Counted from the first letter of the stretch, positions 8,719 to 17,516 are shown. The stretch is DNA of 64,000 bases from CALHRB01 sp964473465 (GCA_964473465.1 CAYYPE010000002.1:1-64000); one strand, 5' to 3'. Notes: a model not told the origin generated them from the sequence alone. Program-made: numbers and translations.

Positions 8719-9378
8719 TTATTGCAATATTTTAATAAGATTTTTTACACGAGCTATAATTTTTATTTCTTCTCTACCCTTCAATTGAAATGGTTTGATT
8801 TTTTCATTTGCAGAATTCAACCACATTATACCTTTGTCAATAAGTATTCGCTTGATGAATAATTCTCCTTCGTATTCAACAATAACAAGTTTCTTATTCA
8901 CAATCTGAACACGTCTATCTGCCACAACTAAATCCCCATCGCTGATTCCTTCATCAATCATCGAATCCCCGGAAACCTTGAAGAAAAGCAAATGCTCTTC
9001 TGGCACACCAAGTAATTTATAAATGCTTATGCCAGTGGCAGAAGCAATATCCATCCCTCCTTTTTTAATACCTTTACTTATTAAATTTACTAAAAGGTTA
9101 ATTTCAGGCTCAGACATAAAATCAATTCTTTGAATGTTGAGTATAGAGCTTTCCGAAATTTTTTCCTGTGTTGTAAAAGTTGTCAGGAAAGCATCATTCA
9201 TTGCCTTTTCATAAATTTTTTTATTTCTTTTTTTACATTCAGAATAAATTAGTTCAAGTTTTTTCTGATTATTATAATTTGAGGAAGTAAGAAGCTGTAG
9301 GCAGGATTTGGCTAAGTCGTATAATTCATTGTCGGAAATTTGGCCTAGTTGATATTCGAACTCTTGAAAGCTATTCAT
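8719..9378 (-). CDS. S24 (LexA/CI-type) self-cleaving peptidase, no HTH
   Basis: The C-terminal half is an S24 peptidase domain: VSGDSMIDEGISDGDLVVADR holds the nucleophile Ser139, and ELFIKRILID holds the general-base Lys176. In phage CI and LexA this domain autocleaves on RecA contact and also dimerises the repressor. Unlike those proteins, the N-terminal 100 residues carry no recognisable HTH; they are helical and charged. The HTH is on the preceding gene (9390-9791), 11 nt upstream, so the pair resembles a CI repressor split over two polypeptides. The signature of an Ala-Gly cleavage bond is not obvious. Confidence 0.82.
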   Translation of the reverse strand: MNSFQEFEYQLGQISDNELYDLAKSCLQLLTSSNYNNQKKLELIYSECKKRNKKIYEKAMNDAFLTTFTTQEKISESSILNIQRIDFMSEPEINLLVNLISKGIKKGGMDIASATGISIYKLLGVPEEHLLFFKVSGDSMIDEGISDGDLVVADRRVQIVNKKLVIVEYEGELFIKRILIDKGIMWLNSANEKIKPFQLKGREEIKIIARVKNLIKILQ

Positions 9379-9389
9379 TCAGTTCAATC

Positions 9390-9791
9390 CTATTCATTTT
9401 TATTGCGTTCGCTTATTATTTTCATAATATTACCAGCTGCAACAGTAAGTATTTCGGCTTGATGCAGCAATTCTTCGCTGGACATTTTAGTCAAGTCTTT
9501 TTCATTCTCCTTATTCTGTTCAATTTTTTCTCTGAGAATTCTTCCGGCTTCATTGTCTGCGAATTTACTTCCGACCCCATTAATTATATAAAGGGGATTA
9601 ATGCCAATTTCATATAAAACTTTTAGGACACGAACCGGAAGATTTGCTTTCCCATTTTCATAATTTGAGAGATTATATTTGGTTTCGCCTAAAATGGCAG
9701 CAAACTGTTCAATAGTTGCTTTAAATCCGCCATTATATATTTTTCTGACTTCTTTAAGTCTTGAACCAATCTCTTTGTTGAAATCTTTCAT
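9390..9791 (-). CDS. XRE-family HTH regulator
   Basis: 133 residues. Residues 8-65 fit a Cro/CI-type HTH: IGSRLKEVRKIY, then TIEQFAAILGETKYNLSNYENGKANLPVRVLKVLYEIGINPLYII. The C-terminal part (residues 85-133) is a charged helix, perhaps for oligomerisation. It starts at an ATG facing a 112-bp region with three copies of a GTAA-n3-TTAC operator-like element, and faces a Mor-like gene on the other strand. It is followed at 11 nt by the S24 gene. Probably autoregulatory. Confidence 0.85.
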   Translation of the reverse strand: MKDFNKEIGSRLKEVRKIYNGGFKATIEQFAAILGETKYNLSNYENGKANLPVRVLKVLYEIGINPLYIINGVGSKFADNEAGRILREKIEQNKENEKDLTKMSSEELLHQAEILTVAAGNIMKIISERNKNE

Positions 9792-9812
9792 TATTTTTTA
9801 CTTGTTTTATTA

Positions 9813-9865
9813 GTAAATATTACATATTTTGCAATAAGTAATATTTATTCTTGTAAATATTACAT
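9813..9865. promoter_or_regulatory. Triple operator-like repeats between divergent regulators
   Basis: The 13-mer GTAAATATTACAT occurs at 9813-9825 and again at 9853-9865, a 40-bp period. A third, inverted copy (GTAATATTTAT) lies at 9838-9848. Each has GTAA/TTAC-type half sites. The array fills the intergenic space between the XRE start (9791) and the Mor-like start (9904), the position of the operators in a lambdoid immunity region. Confidence 0.7.
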
Positions 9866-9903
9866 TACAAAAATAATTATTTTTTTATTATCAGGTTATA
9901 AAT

Positions 9904-10173
9904 ATGAATGATATTTTTTCAATAATTAAGGAAGAAGATTTAACTCCTGATTTACAAATGCTTTCAGAAACATGCGGGCTGGAGGTTGTCAGAAATATTT
10001 TAAGAAATTTTGGTGGTCTGAATTTTTATATACCTAAGTTATCAAGGCTTGACACATTTATCGAAAGATATATCCGGGAAAACAAAAATAAAACGCTCAA
10101 ACAATTAGCTAAAGAGCTAAACTTATCTGAGCGTTATTTAAGGCTTCTAAAAGCGAAATTCAAAGTATATTGA
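9904..10173 (+). CDS. Mor/Martha-type (Mu Mor-like) transcription activator
   Basis: 89 residues. The N-terminal half (LTPDLQMLSETCGLEVVRNILRNFGGLNFYIPKLSRLD) resembles the dimerisation domain of phage Mu Mor, including the FGG-n-x-x-Y-x-P turn. The C-terminal half (NKTLKQLAKELNLSERYLRLLKAKF) is a helix-turn-helix. In Mu, Mor activates the middle promoter. Here no structural phage genes are nearby, so it is a stranded or domesticated regulator. It reads away from the XRE/S24 pair and ends 3 bp before the convergent ndk. Confidence 0.72.
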   Translation: MNDIFSIIKEEDLTPDLQMLSETCGLEVVRNILRNFGGLNFYIPKLSRLDTFIERYIRENKNKTLKQLAKELNLSERYLRLLKAKFKVY

Positions 10174-10176
10174 AAG

Positions 10177-10602
10177 CTACATAGATGTTGCTGTCAGTTC
10201 ATTTTTGCTAAAAAAGAAAGCAATTTCTTTTTCGCCATTCTCGACGGAGTCAGAGCCATGAACAGCATTAGCTTCGATATTGGTTCCGTAAATTTTTCTG
10301 ATTGTTCCTTCCTCTGCCTTTTCAGGATTTGTGTTCCCGATTAATTTTCTGTAATCTTCAATGGCATTGTTCTTTTCGAGAGCAATAACTACAATTGGAC
10401 CAGAAGACATATAATTGACCAGATCAGCATAGAAAGGTTTTTCCTTATGAACTTCGTAAAATGCACCGGCTTGCTCCTTGGAGATTTTAATCATCTTTAA
10501 ACCTAAAATGTTAAATCCGGCAGACTGAATTCTTGCGATGATGTCACCGATGGCTTTTTTTCTGACGGCATCGGGTTTTATTATAGCTAAGGTTTTTTCC
10601 AT
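10177..10602 (-). CDS. ndk: Nucleoside diphosphate kinase
   Basis: Transfers the gamma-phosphate between NTPs and NDPs through a phosphohistidine. The catalytic motif is NAVHGSDSVENGEKEI, with MEKTLAIIKPDAVRK at the N-terminus and the substrate-binding KPFYADLVNYMSSGPIV in the middle. 141 aa is the standard length. It lies 30 bp downstream of sucD on the same strand, so the two may be co-transcribed. Confidence 0.97.
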   Translation of the reverse strand: MEKTLAIIKPDAVRKKAIGDIIARIQSAGFNILGLKMIKISKEQAGAFYEVHKEKPFYADLVNYMSSGPIVVIALEKNNAIEDYRKLIGNTNPEKAEEGTIRKIYGTNIEANAVHGSDSVENGEKEIAFFFSKNELTATSM

Positions 10603-10632
10603 ATTATTAACTAATTAAATTTAAAATAATCA

Positions 10633-11640
10633 TTATTTTTTGGATGGTCTTCCACGTTTAGTAGTTTTTTTCGAGATTTTTTCAGCCTTTGGTGGTCTTC
10701 CACGTTTTCCTTTTGTGGCAGCTTTTTGTGTGTCAGCTACTTTTATTCCAAGTGCTAATGCGACAGTTTTACCAATAGCAGCTGGTGATTCTGCTACCTT
10801 AATACCAGCAGATTTCAGAGCCTGAATCTTATCGGCGGCAGTTCCCTTCCCGCCTGCTATTATTGCTCCTGCATGTCCCATCCTTCTTCCGGGAGGTGCG
10901 GTTCTTCCTGCAATAAAACCAACGACAGGTTTCTTAACATGTTTCTTTACGTATTCTGCAGCAATTTCCTCTGCATTTCCGCCAATTTCCCCAATCATAA
11001 GAATAGCTTCGGTTTCCGGATCCTCGTTAAATAGTTTTATAACATCAATAAATTGAGTTCCGATGATTGGATCGCCTCCTATTCCGATACAGGTTGACTG
11101 TCCGATACCAAGATCTGTCAACTGCTTTACAGCTTCATAGGTCAATGTGCCACTTCTCGAAACAACACCAACTTTTCCGGGTTTATGAATAAAACCGGGC
11201 ATAATACCAATTTTAGTTTGACCGGGGGTTATTATACCAGGGCAGTTAGGACCAATCATTCTTGCACCAGATAGCTTCAGGGCAGAATTGACCTTGATCA
11301 TATCCCTTGTCGGAATTCCTTCCGTAATTGCAATTATTAGTTTAATACCGGCTTCAATTGATTCAAGTATAGCATCTGCAGCTAAGGGTGGAGGGACGAA
11401 AACTATTGAAACATCGGGATTTTTTGCCTCAACTGCTTCCTTCATAGTATTAAAAACAGGGACAGGCTTTTTAAAGGTAAATTCACCCTTCCCTGAATAT
11501 TCTGTTCCTCCTTTTCCGGGAGTAACGCCAGCGACAACTTTTGTTCCATAAGCTATCATCTGTGAGGTGTGAAATGTTCCTTCAGAACCAGTAATTCCCT
11601 GAACAACTACTTTTGTCTTCTTATTGACTAAAATACTCAT
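10633..11640 (-). CDS. sucD: Succinyl-CoA ligase alpha subunit with C-terminal AT-hook-like tail
   Basis: The alpha subunit binds CoA and carries the phosphohistidine. Visible motifs: GITGSEGTFHTSQMIAYGT (CoA Rossmann), PNCPGIITPGQ, RSGTLTYEA, GGDPIIGT, and the active-site His in MGHAGAIIAGGKGTA. The family normally ends near residue 290. This protein has about 45 more, ending in a Lys/Arg/Pro tail with RGRPPK (residues 313-318) and RGRPSK (329-334), two AT-hook-like motifs. The sucC beta subunit is not in the window. The tail could bind DNA, RNA or a partner, or be a low-complexity extension; I cannot tell which. Confidence 0.95.
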   Translation of the reverse strand: MSILVNKKTKVVVQGITGSEGTFHTSQMIAYGTKVVAGVTPGKGGTEYSGKGEFTFKKPVPVFNTMKEAVEAKNPDVSIVFVPPPLAADAILESIEAGIKLIIAITEGIPTRDMIKVNSALKLSGARMIGPNCPGIITPGQTKIGIMPGFIHKPGKVGVVSRSGTLTYEAVKQLTDLGIGQSTCIGIGGDPIIGTQFIDVIKLFNEDPETEAILMIGEIGGNAEEIAAEYVKKHVKKPVVGFIAGRTAPPGRRMGHAGAIIAGGKGTAADKIQALKSAGIKVAESPAAIGKTVALALGIKVADTQKAATKGKRGRPPKAEKISKKTTKRGRPSKK

Positions 11641-11772
11641 CTTTTAACCTTAAAATGAATAATTTGAAATTGAAATAATTTTTTCAAAAATTAAACTTGC
11701 AATTTAATAATTATCTTCAATCTGAAGCATATATTTTTGAGATAAATTATTTAAATTTATTTAAATATGAAT

Positions 11773-13248
11773 TTATTTTTGGGGAATATAAATATACTGT
11801 GGTCGGGCTTTTTGAGATATTGTCATAAAAACCTGATTATCAAAGATTGCTTCTTTTTTTTCATAATATTTTTCTAAATAATGATAGGAAAAATCATCAT
11901 TGACAATAATCGCCTTAAAAAAAGCTGATGAAAGTCTTTGCTCGAGATCTTGTTCTAATTTTTGTTTCAATTCAGATTTACTTATCATTAAATCAAGAAA
12001 ACCGACCCAGTGGGCATAAGTTTTTTTTCCCGCTAACCTTAACAAATAACTGTGATTTGGAATAAATATTTCCCCATCAATATTTTTTATTTTTTCAACA
12101 ATTTTTCTTCCAGCAATTAAATCCTCTTTAGTTGGAATAGCTTTAAATGGATTATAATTTAATGCTAATAATTGACTTATTATTAAAGTAAGAAAAATTA
12201 CCAAAATTTTGTTTTTAGTCTCGATTTGAATACCAATTTTTTGTTGAATAAAGCTCAATCCAATTAAAAAAAACATTGAGAAAATTGCATAAAATGGAAT
12301 ATTTGCATTAACAAAACCACCGAGATGCAAACGCTGCAACCAAGCTGCCGATATTATTCCTATCATAAGGGCAACAAAAAATGTTATTGTTTTCTTATTT
12401 TTTTCTTTTAACAAATAAATGAACCACAAAAGGCTGAATAGAAACATAATAGAAGTATGCTTAAAAATATCATATGACCAAAATGAAACAAGATATTTAA
12501 AGTTCCATTCCTGGGAAGCTGGTAGCTCATACATCCAGTACATATACCAACCATTTGTGTTATAATTTATCCATAGCGTTGATATTATAGTTCCAATCAG
12601 AAATGTTAGAATAAAGAATAAAGACCTGACTTTAAAATTAATTATTAGGAATAAAAAAATTGGAATAATAACAATCATCAATGTTTGTTTGCTTAGAAAA
12701 GCTAAAATACCAAGAATTGCAGCAAAAAAAAGCCCTGTATTATTTTCATGGAATCTAAGAAAATAAATCATAGCAAGAAGAAACATAAGAAATAAAGAAT
12801 CAACACGAGCTAAGTCGAACCAAAAGCCGGTTATCTGAAAAACTGCCGCATAAATTCCTGCAGAAGCAAGTGCATAGACCCAGTTTCTTGTTTCCTTCAA
12901 AACATAAGCAAAAATGATATAAAAACTAATTAATGTTGAAATAAGTGATATCAATCTTAATGAAAAAAAACTTGCACCAAAAATTTTTACTGATATTTCA
13001 GATAAATGAAAATAAAGAGGGGGATAAATAAATGGAATATAGTCAATTGTGGGATCAGTATAAATAGCTTTTCCTTCTGTTAATCGTATTACATTTTCGA
13101 GCATACCCCCTTCCATCATTTCGAGTTCAAAGGGATAATTAATTCTCGAAAGAGAAATGTAAAGAAAAATAGCTATATAATAAATTGACAGTATGACTAC
13201 TATAATTTTTAAAAAGCCTGCTATTTTTATTTCAGGATTTTTTATCAT
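11773..13248 (-). CDS. GT39-like integral membrane glycosyltransferase
   Basis: 491 residues with about ten hydrophobic helices. The first luminal loop has FELEMMEGGMLENVIRL and YPPLYFHL, resembling the acidic first-loop motif of ArnT/PMT-type (GT-C fold) enzymes that use polyprenyl-phosphate sugars. The C-terminal soluble part (after residue 380) has no clear motif. It probably adds a sugar to lipid A, an O-antigen or a protein outside the inner membrane. The acceptor is not inferable. It stands alone between sucD and a divergent secreted-protein gene. Confidence 0.65.
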   Translation of the reverse strand: MIKNPEIKIAGFLKIIVVILSIYYIAIFLYISLSRINYPFELEMMEGGMLENVIRLTEGKAIYTDPTIDYIPFIYPPLYFHLSEISVKIFGASFFSLRLISLISTLISFYIIFAYVLKETRNWVYALASAGIYAAVFQITGFWFDLARVDSLFLMFLLAMIYFLRFHENNTGLFFAAILGILAFLSKQTLMIVIIPIFLFLIINFKVRSLFFILTFLIGTIISTLWINYNTNGWYMYWMYELPASQEWNFKYLVSFWSYDIFKHTSIMFLFSLLWFIYLLKEKNKKTITFFVALMIGIISAAWLQRLHLGGFVNANIPFYAIFSMFFLIGLSFIQQKIGIQIETKNKILVIFLTLIISQLLALNYNPFKAIPTKEDLIAGRKIVEKIKNIDGEIFIPNHSYLLRLAGKKTYAHWVGFLDLMISKSELKQKLEQDLEQRLSSAFFKAIIVNDDFSYHYLEKYYEKKEAIFDNQVFMTISQKARPQYIYIPQK

Positions 13249-13317
13249 TAATGATTTTTCTTAATCTTGTAATATGTTTTTTTTGAAAATTTAATCAAAT
13301 TTGTAACAAAAAATAAA

Positions 13318-13325
13318 TATCTTTG
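13318..13325 (+). promoter_or_regulatory. TAnnTTTG -7 box, T9SS cargo gene
   Basis: TATCTTTG lies 36 nt before the ATG at 13362. A TTG at 13301-13303 is 14 nt upstream, shorter than the usual Bacteroidota spacing. Confidence 0.45.
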
Positions 13326-13361
13326 TTTTTTAATAAACTAATCAATAAAAAAATAAAGAAT

Positions 13362-15077
13362 ATGAACAGAATAAAATTATTCATTTTTTTTATAATTATT
13401 GCGATAATTTTTTCCGAATCGCTTTTTGCCTCGGAAAAAAGAGAATACCAATTAAGCAATCAAATGATTATCAATGGGCAGTTCGAGGATGGTAATACCG
13501 GTTTTTATACTGATTATATTTTTTCTCCTTCGAATATGAGGCTCGAGGGAACATATTGTCTGTCCCAGAATCCGAAAAAGCAATATTCAAGATTTGATTC
13601 CTGTGCAGATAAAACAAATCAATCCGGCTTTATGCTTTTAGTAAACAGTTCGGATATCCCTGAGAAAATTGTCTGGAAGCAAACTATTAGAGGCGTGGAA
13701 TTAAATTCTGTTTATCTTTTTTCTTTTTGGAGTGCTTCTGTTAACCCAGCAAACCCACCATTTTTTGATGTTTTTATCAATGGTGCTCTGATGCAGCCAT
13801 CTCCGTTCTACCTGCCTGCAGATGTGTGTAAGTGGAGTGAAATAAGATATGTCTGGAATTCAAATAACATTGATACGGCGGAAATCATTATAATAAACAG
13901 AAATATTAGAAAATCCGGAAATGATTTCGTTATAGATGATATTTCGTTTTCTTTATATTGCTCTTTAACAGCGAGTGCTGAAAAGTATGTTTCCACCTGC
14001 AAAGGTGAAGCAGTTCGTTTGAACGTAACTGCTTCAGGTGGAGAGCCTCCGTTAAAATATGAATGGTTTCCCAAAACCGGACTGGATAATCCTTACTCAC
14101 CCAATCCAAATGCATTGGTTGATTTGAACACTACTTATATCGTAAAAATTGTTGACAATAAACTCTGCGAAGCTTATGACACAGTAAGGGTAAATATATT
14201 TCCAGAGCCAAAAGCAGTCATTTCATCAGACAAAGGTTTTTTCATCTGTCCCTGCGATAGTGCAAGGCTTTCAGGTCCTCCCGGGATGTCATATCTATGG
14301 TCAACAGGAGAAACAAGCCAGAGTATATATATAAGTAAAACTGGTAGTGTCTCACTGAAGATTGTTGATAAAAACGGTTGCACAGCCGATACTTCTGTTT
14401 TTATTGAAATGCTTGATGTTTCTTCAACAATAGAACTTGGAACAATCGAAGCAGCTATTGGAGAAACTTTTACTTTGCCAGTGTCTATAAAATGGAGCGA
14501 TACAAGAGTATTATGTAATTTTGATTTTAACAGTATTGGGTTGGTTTATAATAAATCTATATTGCAGCCAGTAGGCGTCTATTCAAATCGACGAATCGAA
14601 GGTGATTTAGAATTTATAGAGCTAAATGGAAATAATCTTGAGCAATTTGTTAAAGAGGTAAAGTTCACAGCCGTTCTTGGAAAGACCGAATGCACACCGG
14701 TTGAGATAACTCACATTTTATATGATTGCTCCGAGATAAAAGTTTCTTCAATAAACGGGCAGGTTTGCCTTAAAGGTATTTGTAAGGAGGGTGGAACAAG
14801 GCTGGTTAACACAGATGCAAGACAGTTTTTAATAGTAAATTCAAATTCAAATGATAATAACATAAGGATTAATTTCGGAACTATCGAAAAAGGTTCAACA
14901 GAACTCGGAATTTATGACTATCTCGGAAGAAAGCAGCTAATTAATGAAATGAATGAACTCGAGCCCGGGAGCTATGAATATCAAATTGATGTAAGTCCAT
15001 TGGGATCTGGGTTATATTATCTGATTTTAAAAACACCTACTAATATAATAACACAGCCTTTGATGTTAGCAAGATAG
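13362..15077 (+). CDS. Secreted T9SS cargo with CBM-like, PKD/SprB-like and cohesin-like regions
   Basis: 571 residues. The ATG at 13362 is chosen because it begins a normal signal peptide (MNRIKLFIFFIIIAIIFSESLFA). Regions in order: an N-terminal sandwich beginning IINGQFEDGNTGFY and ending FVIDDISFS, like carbohydrate-binding families; PKD-like repeats (GGEPPLKYEWFPKTGL..., PPGMSYLWSTGETS); a cohesin-like segment (ATIELGTIEAAIGETFTLPVSI); and a T9SS C-terminal domain ending YEYQIDVSPLGSGLYYLILKTPT. It is likely exported through T9SS and displayed on the surface or released. Substrate unknown. Confidence 0.8.
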   Translation: MNRIKLFIFFIIIAIIFSESLFASEKREYQLSNQMIINGQFEDGNTGFYTDYIFSPSNMRLEGTYCLSQNPKKQYSRFDSCADKTNQSGFMLLVNSSDIPEKIVWKQTIRGVELNSVYLFSFWSASVNPANPPFFDVFINGALMQPSPFYLPADVCKWSEIRYVWNSNNIDTAEIIIINRNIRKSGNDFVIDDISFSLYCSLTASAEKYVSTCKGEAVRLNVTASGGEPPLKYEWFPKTGLDNPYSPNPNALVDLNTTYIVKIVDNKLCEAYDTVRVNIFPEPKAVISSDKGFFICPCDSARLSGPPGMSYLWSTGETSQSIYISKTGSVSLKIVDKNGCTADTSVFIEMLDVSSTIELGTIEAAIGETFTLPVSIKWSDTRVLCNFDFNSIGLVYNKSILQPVGVYSNRRIEGDLEFIELNGNNLEQFVKEVKFTAVLGKTECTPVEITHILYDCSEIKVSSINGQVCLKGICKEGGTRLVNTDARQFLIVNSNSNDNNIRINFGTIEKGSTELGIYDYLGRKQLINEMNELEPGSYEYQIDVSPLGSGLYYLILKTPTNIITQPLMLAR

Positions 15078-15201
15078 AAAAGAAAATTTTGTGTGTTTTT
15101 CTTACGTGAGTATTGCATATCAAATCAGCAACACTAAAATTACTTAATAAAAAAAATTTTTAAAAAAGGGGCACACTTTTTTTCTTGTTGTTCCATAATG
15201 T

Positions 15202-15209
15202 TATATTTG
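15202..15209 (+). promoter_or_regulatory. TAnnTTTG -7 box for the tyrosine phenol-lyase gene
   Basis: TATATTTG is preceded at a 14-nt gap by TTG (15185-15187), the same arrangement as at 13301-13325. It is 73 nt upstream of the ATG at 15283. Confidence 0.45.
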
Positions 15210-15282
15210 TAGGTTTATTAATTATTTAAACAAAGCAATTTTAAAAATTTCGAATTGTAAATTATTTAAAAAAAGGAAAAAC

Positions 15283-16668
15283 ATGGCAGATAAAAGAAGA
15301 CCTTGGGCAGAGCCATACAAAATCAAAGTTGTAGAGCCTGTAAAGATGACTACTCGTGAATATAGAATTGAAAAAATGAAAGAAGCGGGTTATAACACAT
15401 TCCTTCTCAGAAGCGAAGATGTATATATTGATTTGCTGACAGACAGCGGAACAAACGCAATGAGCGATTATCAATGGGCTGGTATGATGCTTGGCGACGA
15501 AGCTTATGCCGGAAGCAAGAATTTTTACTATCTGGAGTCGAACGTCCAGAAGTATTATGGCTATAAATATCTTGTTCCAACTCATCAGGGAAGAGGTGCA
15601 GAGCATCTTCTTTCCCAGACATTAATAAAAGATGGTGATTACGTCCCGGGAAATATGTATTTTACAACAACAAGACTTCATCAGGAACTTGCCGGAGGAA
15701 CTTTTGTTGACGTAATAATTGACGAGGCACATATTCCCGACAATCTGCATCCTTTCAAGGGAAATGTGGACATACAGAAATTCGAAGACCTCATAAAAAA
15801 AGTTGGTGCAGACAAAATTCCTTATATATCTGTTGCAGGAACAGTTAATATGGCAGGCGGTCAACCTGTATCAATGCAAAACATAAGAGAAGTGAAGCAA
15901 GTAGCGGATAAGTATGGTATTAAAGTTGTTCTGGATGCAACCCGGGCGATCGAAAATGCTTTCTTTATAAAGGAAAGGGAACCGGGGTATGAAGATAAAA
16001 CTATCGAAGAAATATTGTTTGAGTTTTGTTCCTATACCGATGCTGCAACAATGAGCGGAAAGAAAGACCTGCTCGTGAATATTGGTGGTTTTGTCGCAGT
16101 TAATGATTGGGATTTATTCGAGGAGCTTCGTAATTTAGTTGTCGTTTATGAAGGTCTTCATACTTATGGAGGGCTTGCCGGACGTGATATGGAAGCGATG
16201 GCTCGAGGCATGGAGGAAGCTGTTCAATATGATCACATCCGTTCAAGAATAAAGCAAATTGAATATTTCGGCAATAAGCTAATCGAAAACAATATTCCGA
16301 TAGTTAAGCCAATTGGTGGTCATGCTGTATTTCTTGATGCAAAAGCTTTCTATGACCATATTCCCCAGATTAACTTTCCTGCACAAAAATTAGCAGCCGA
16401 TCTATATATCGAGTCAGGTGTCAGGTCAATGGAAAGAGGGATTGTTTCTGCTGGAAGAAACAAAGAAACCGGCGACCATAATTATCCAAAACTCGAATTA
16501 GTCCGATTGACCTTTCCAAGAAGAGTTTATATGCAATCCCACCTTGATGTAGCAGCTTATTCCGTTAATGAACTTTTCGAAAAAAGGCACGAAGCGAAGG
16601 GATTGAAAATGGTTTATGAACCAAAATACCTTAGATTCTTCCAGGCAAGGTTCGAAGAATTAACTTAA
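15283..16668 (+). CDS. tpl: Tyrosine phenol-lyase-type PLP beta-eliminating lyase
   Basis: Fold-type-I PLP lyase, 461 aa. It would split L-tyrosine into phenol, pyruvate and ammonia. Several features favour TPL over tryptophanase: GTNAMSDYQWAGMMLGDEAYAGS, NMYFTTTRLHQ, SMERGIVSAGRN (TPL has Met-Glu-Arg here, with the Arg that contacts the phenol group, while tryptophanase has VEIGS-like), and LRFFQARF near the end. The PLP lysine lies in TMSGKKD. Because the two families intergrade, tryptophanase activity remains possible. Single gene with its own terminator. Confidence 0.75.
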   Translation: MADKRRPWAEPYKIKVVEPVKMTTREYRIEKMKEAGYNTFLLRSEDVYIDLLTDSGTNAMSDYQWAGMMLGDEAYAGSKNFYYLESNVQKYYGYKYLVPTHQGRGAEHLLSQTLIKDGDYVPGNMYFTTTRLHQELAGGTFVDVIIDEAHIPDNLHPFKGNVDIQKFEDLIKKVGADKIPYISVAGTVNMAGGQPVSMQNIREVKQVADKYGIKVVLDATRAIENAFFIKEREPGYEDKTIEEILFEFCSYTDAATMSGKKDLLVNIGGFVAVNDWDLFEELRNLVVVYEGLHTYGGLAGRDMEAMARGMEEAVQYDHIRSRIKQIEYFGNKLIENNIPIVKPIGGHAVFLDAKAFYDHIPQINFPAQKLAADLYIESGVRSMERGIVSAGRNKETGDHNYPKLELVRLTFPRRVYMQSHLDVAAYSVNELFEKRHEAKGLKMVYEPKYLRFFQARFEELT

Positions 16669-16691
16669 AATGACTGACTTTAAAAAATTAG

Positions 16692-16726
16692 AGGCTGTTT
16701 TCTTTAGGAAGACAGCCTTTTGTTTT
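16692..16726 (+). terminator. Rho-independent terminator after tpl
   Basis: AGGCTGT / ACAGCCT with further pairing of TTTC to GAAG (one G-T wobble), followed by TTTTGTTTT. It lies 24 nt after the tpl stop codon. Confidence 0.85.
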
Positions 16727-16754
16727 GGTAAAATTTATATAAATTTCCCCGGAA

Positions 16755-17381
16755 TCAATTAAACTGTTTATCAACAATTGTAATTCTTGGGGAGCTGATA
16801 GCACCGAAAGGAGTGGAAACTGTTGGCTTGGCATCGAGTTTAAGTCTTGCAGGACTTGAATTAACCCCACCAAGAGCCAGTGCTAAATTAATAATTCCAT
16901 CATATCCCTTGTTTTCAAAAAATTTAACCAGATCAAGCCCAATCGAAAGAGGTATGATAGATTGCTGACCAGTTCCGGGAATTTCAATAGGTCTTTCAAT
17001 ATTGCCAGAAACAGTCGGGACATCGTCGATATAAAGCTGCCATTCGAAGCTTGTTAAAGTGGCTGTAGTTTGTTTTGAGCCACCTGTTCCATCATTAGGA
17101 TTTACTGCCGCAACATTTAGAACGAATTGAGCGGGCAAACTCTTGCTTGAGAATGCCTTTGTAAGATTTAAACCATCGGAGAGAGAAAAATCAGATATTG
17201 ATTTTTTATCGCTCAAGCTGATACCAGCAAGCCTAAACCCATTAACATTTTCGAGTTTGAATTTTAACCTTTGTAAATTTACAAGAGTTTGGGTTACCTG
17301 CTTTATTGCTGTGCATCCAGTAAAAACAAAGATGGTAAACAAAACCAAAGAAAACACTCTTAATGATTTAAAATTCTTCAT
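16755..17381 (-). CDS. LEA14-like (WHy-like) lipoprotein
   Basis: 208 aa. Signal peptide with lipobox FVFTGC, so a lipid-anchored envelope protein. The middle (LPAQFVLNVAAVNPNDGTGG ... FEWQLYIDDVPTVSGNIERPIEIPG) resembles the LEA-type-2/WHy beta sandwich with an N-P-N-D signature. ATG at 17381 with AGAGG 8 nt upstream; the longer in-frame reading to 17432 would add 17 hydrophobic residues. In other organisms LEA_2 proteins are tied to desiccation or membrane stress. Specific role here unknown. Confidence 0.65.
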   Translation of the reverse strand: MKNFKSLRVFSLVLFTIFVFTGCTAIKQVTQTLVNLQRLKFKLENVNGFRLAGISLSDKKSISDFSLSDGLNLTKAFSSKSLPAQFVLNVAAVNPNDGTGGSKQTTATLTSFEWQLYIDDVPTVSGNIERPIEIPGTGQQSIIPLSIGLDLVKFFENKGYDGIINLALALGGVNSSPARLKLDAKPTVSTPFGAISSPRITIVDKQFN

Positions 17382-17516
17382 AAAAAAACCTCTTTTTGAA
17401 ATTAACAAAATGATTGACAGAATTATTATCACAGATATTGTAAAAAAAGCAAAATAATAAATAATATATTACCCCGTCAAAACTCCGTCTTTTTTTATAA
17501 ATAAATTTTGTAAAAA

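Noticed and set aside
9813..9865. CRISPR array
   Set aside because: The repeats are too short (13 bp) and too few, with one inverted and unequal spacers; an operator array fits better.
8719..10173. Complete prophage
   Set aside because: Only regulator-like genes are present; no integrase, terminase, portal or attachment-site repeats were seen around them.
10859..11311. Antisense ORFs within sucD
   Set aside because: They are complement shadows of strongly conserved coding sequence.
15283..16668. Plain tryptophanase call
   Set aside because: The SMERG and LRFF motifs match tyrosine phenol-lyase better, though activity is not proven.
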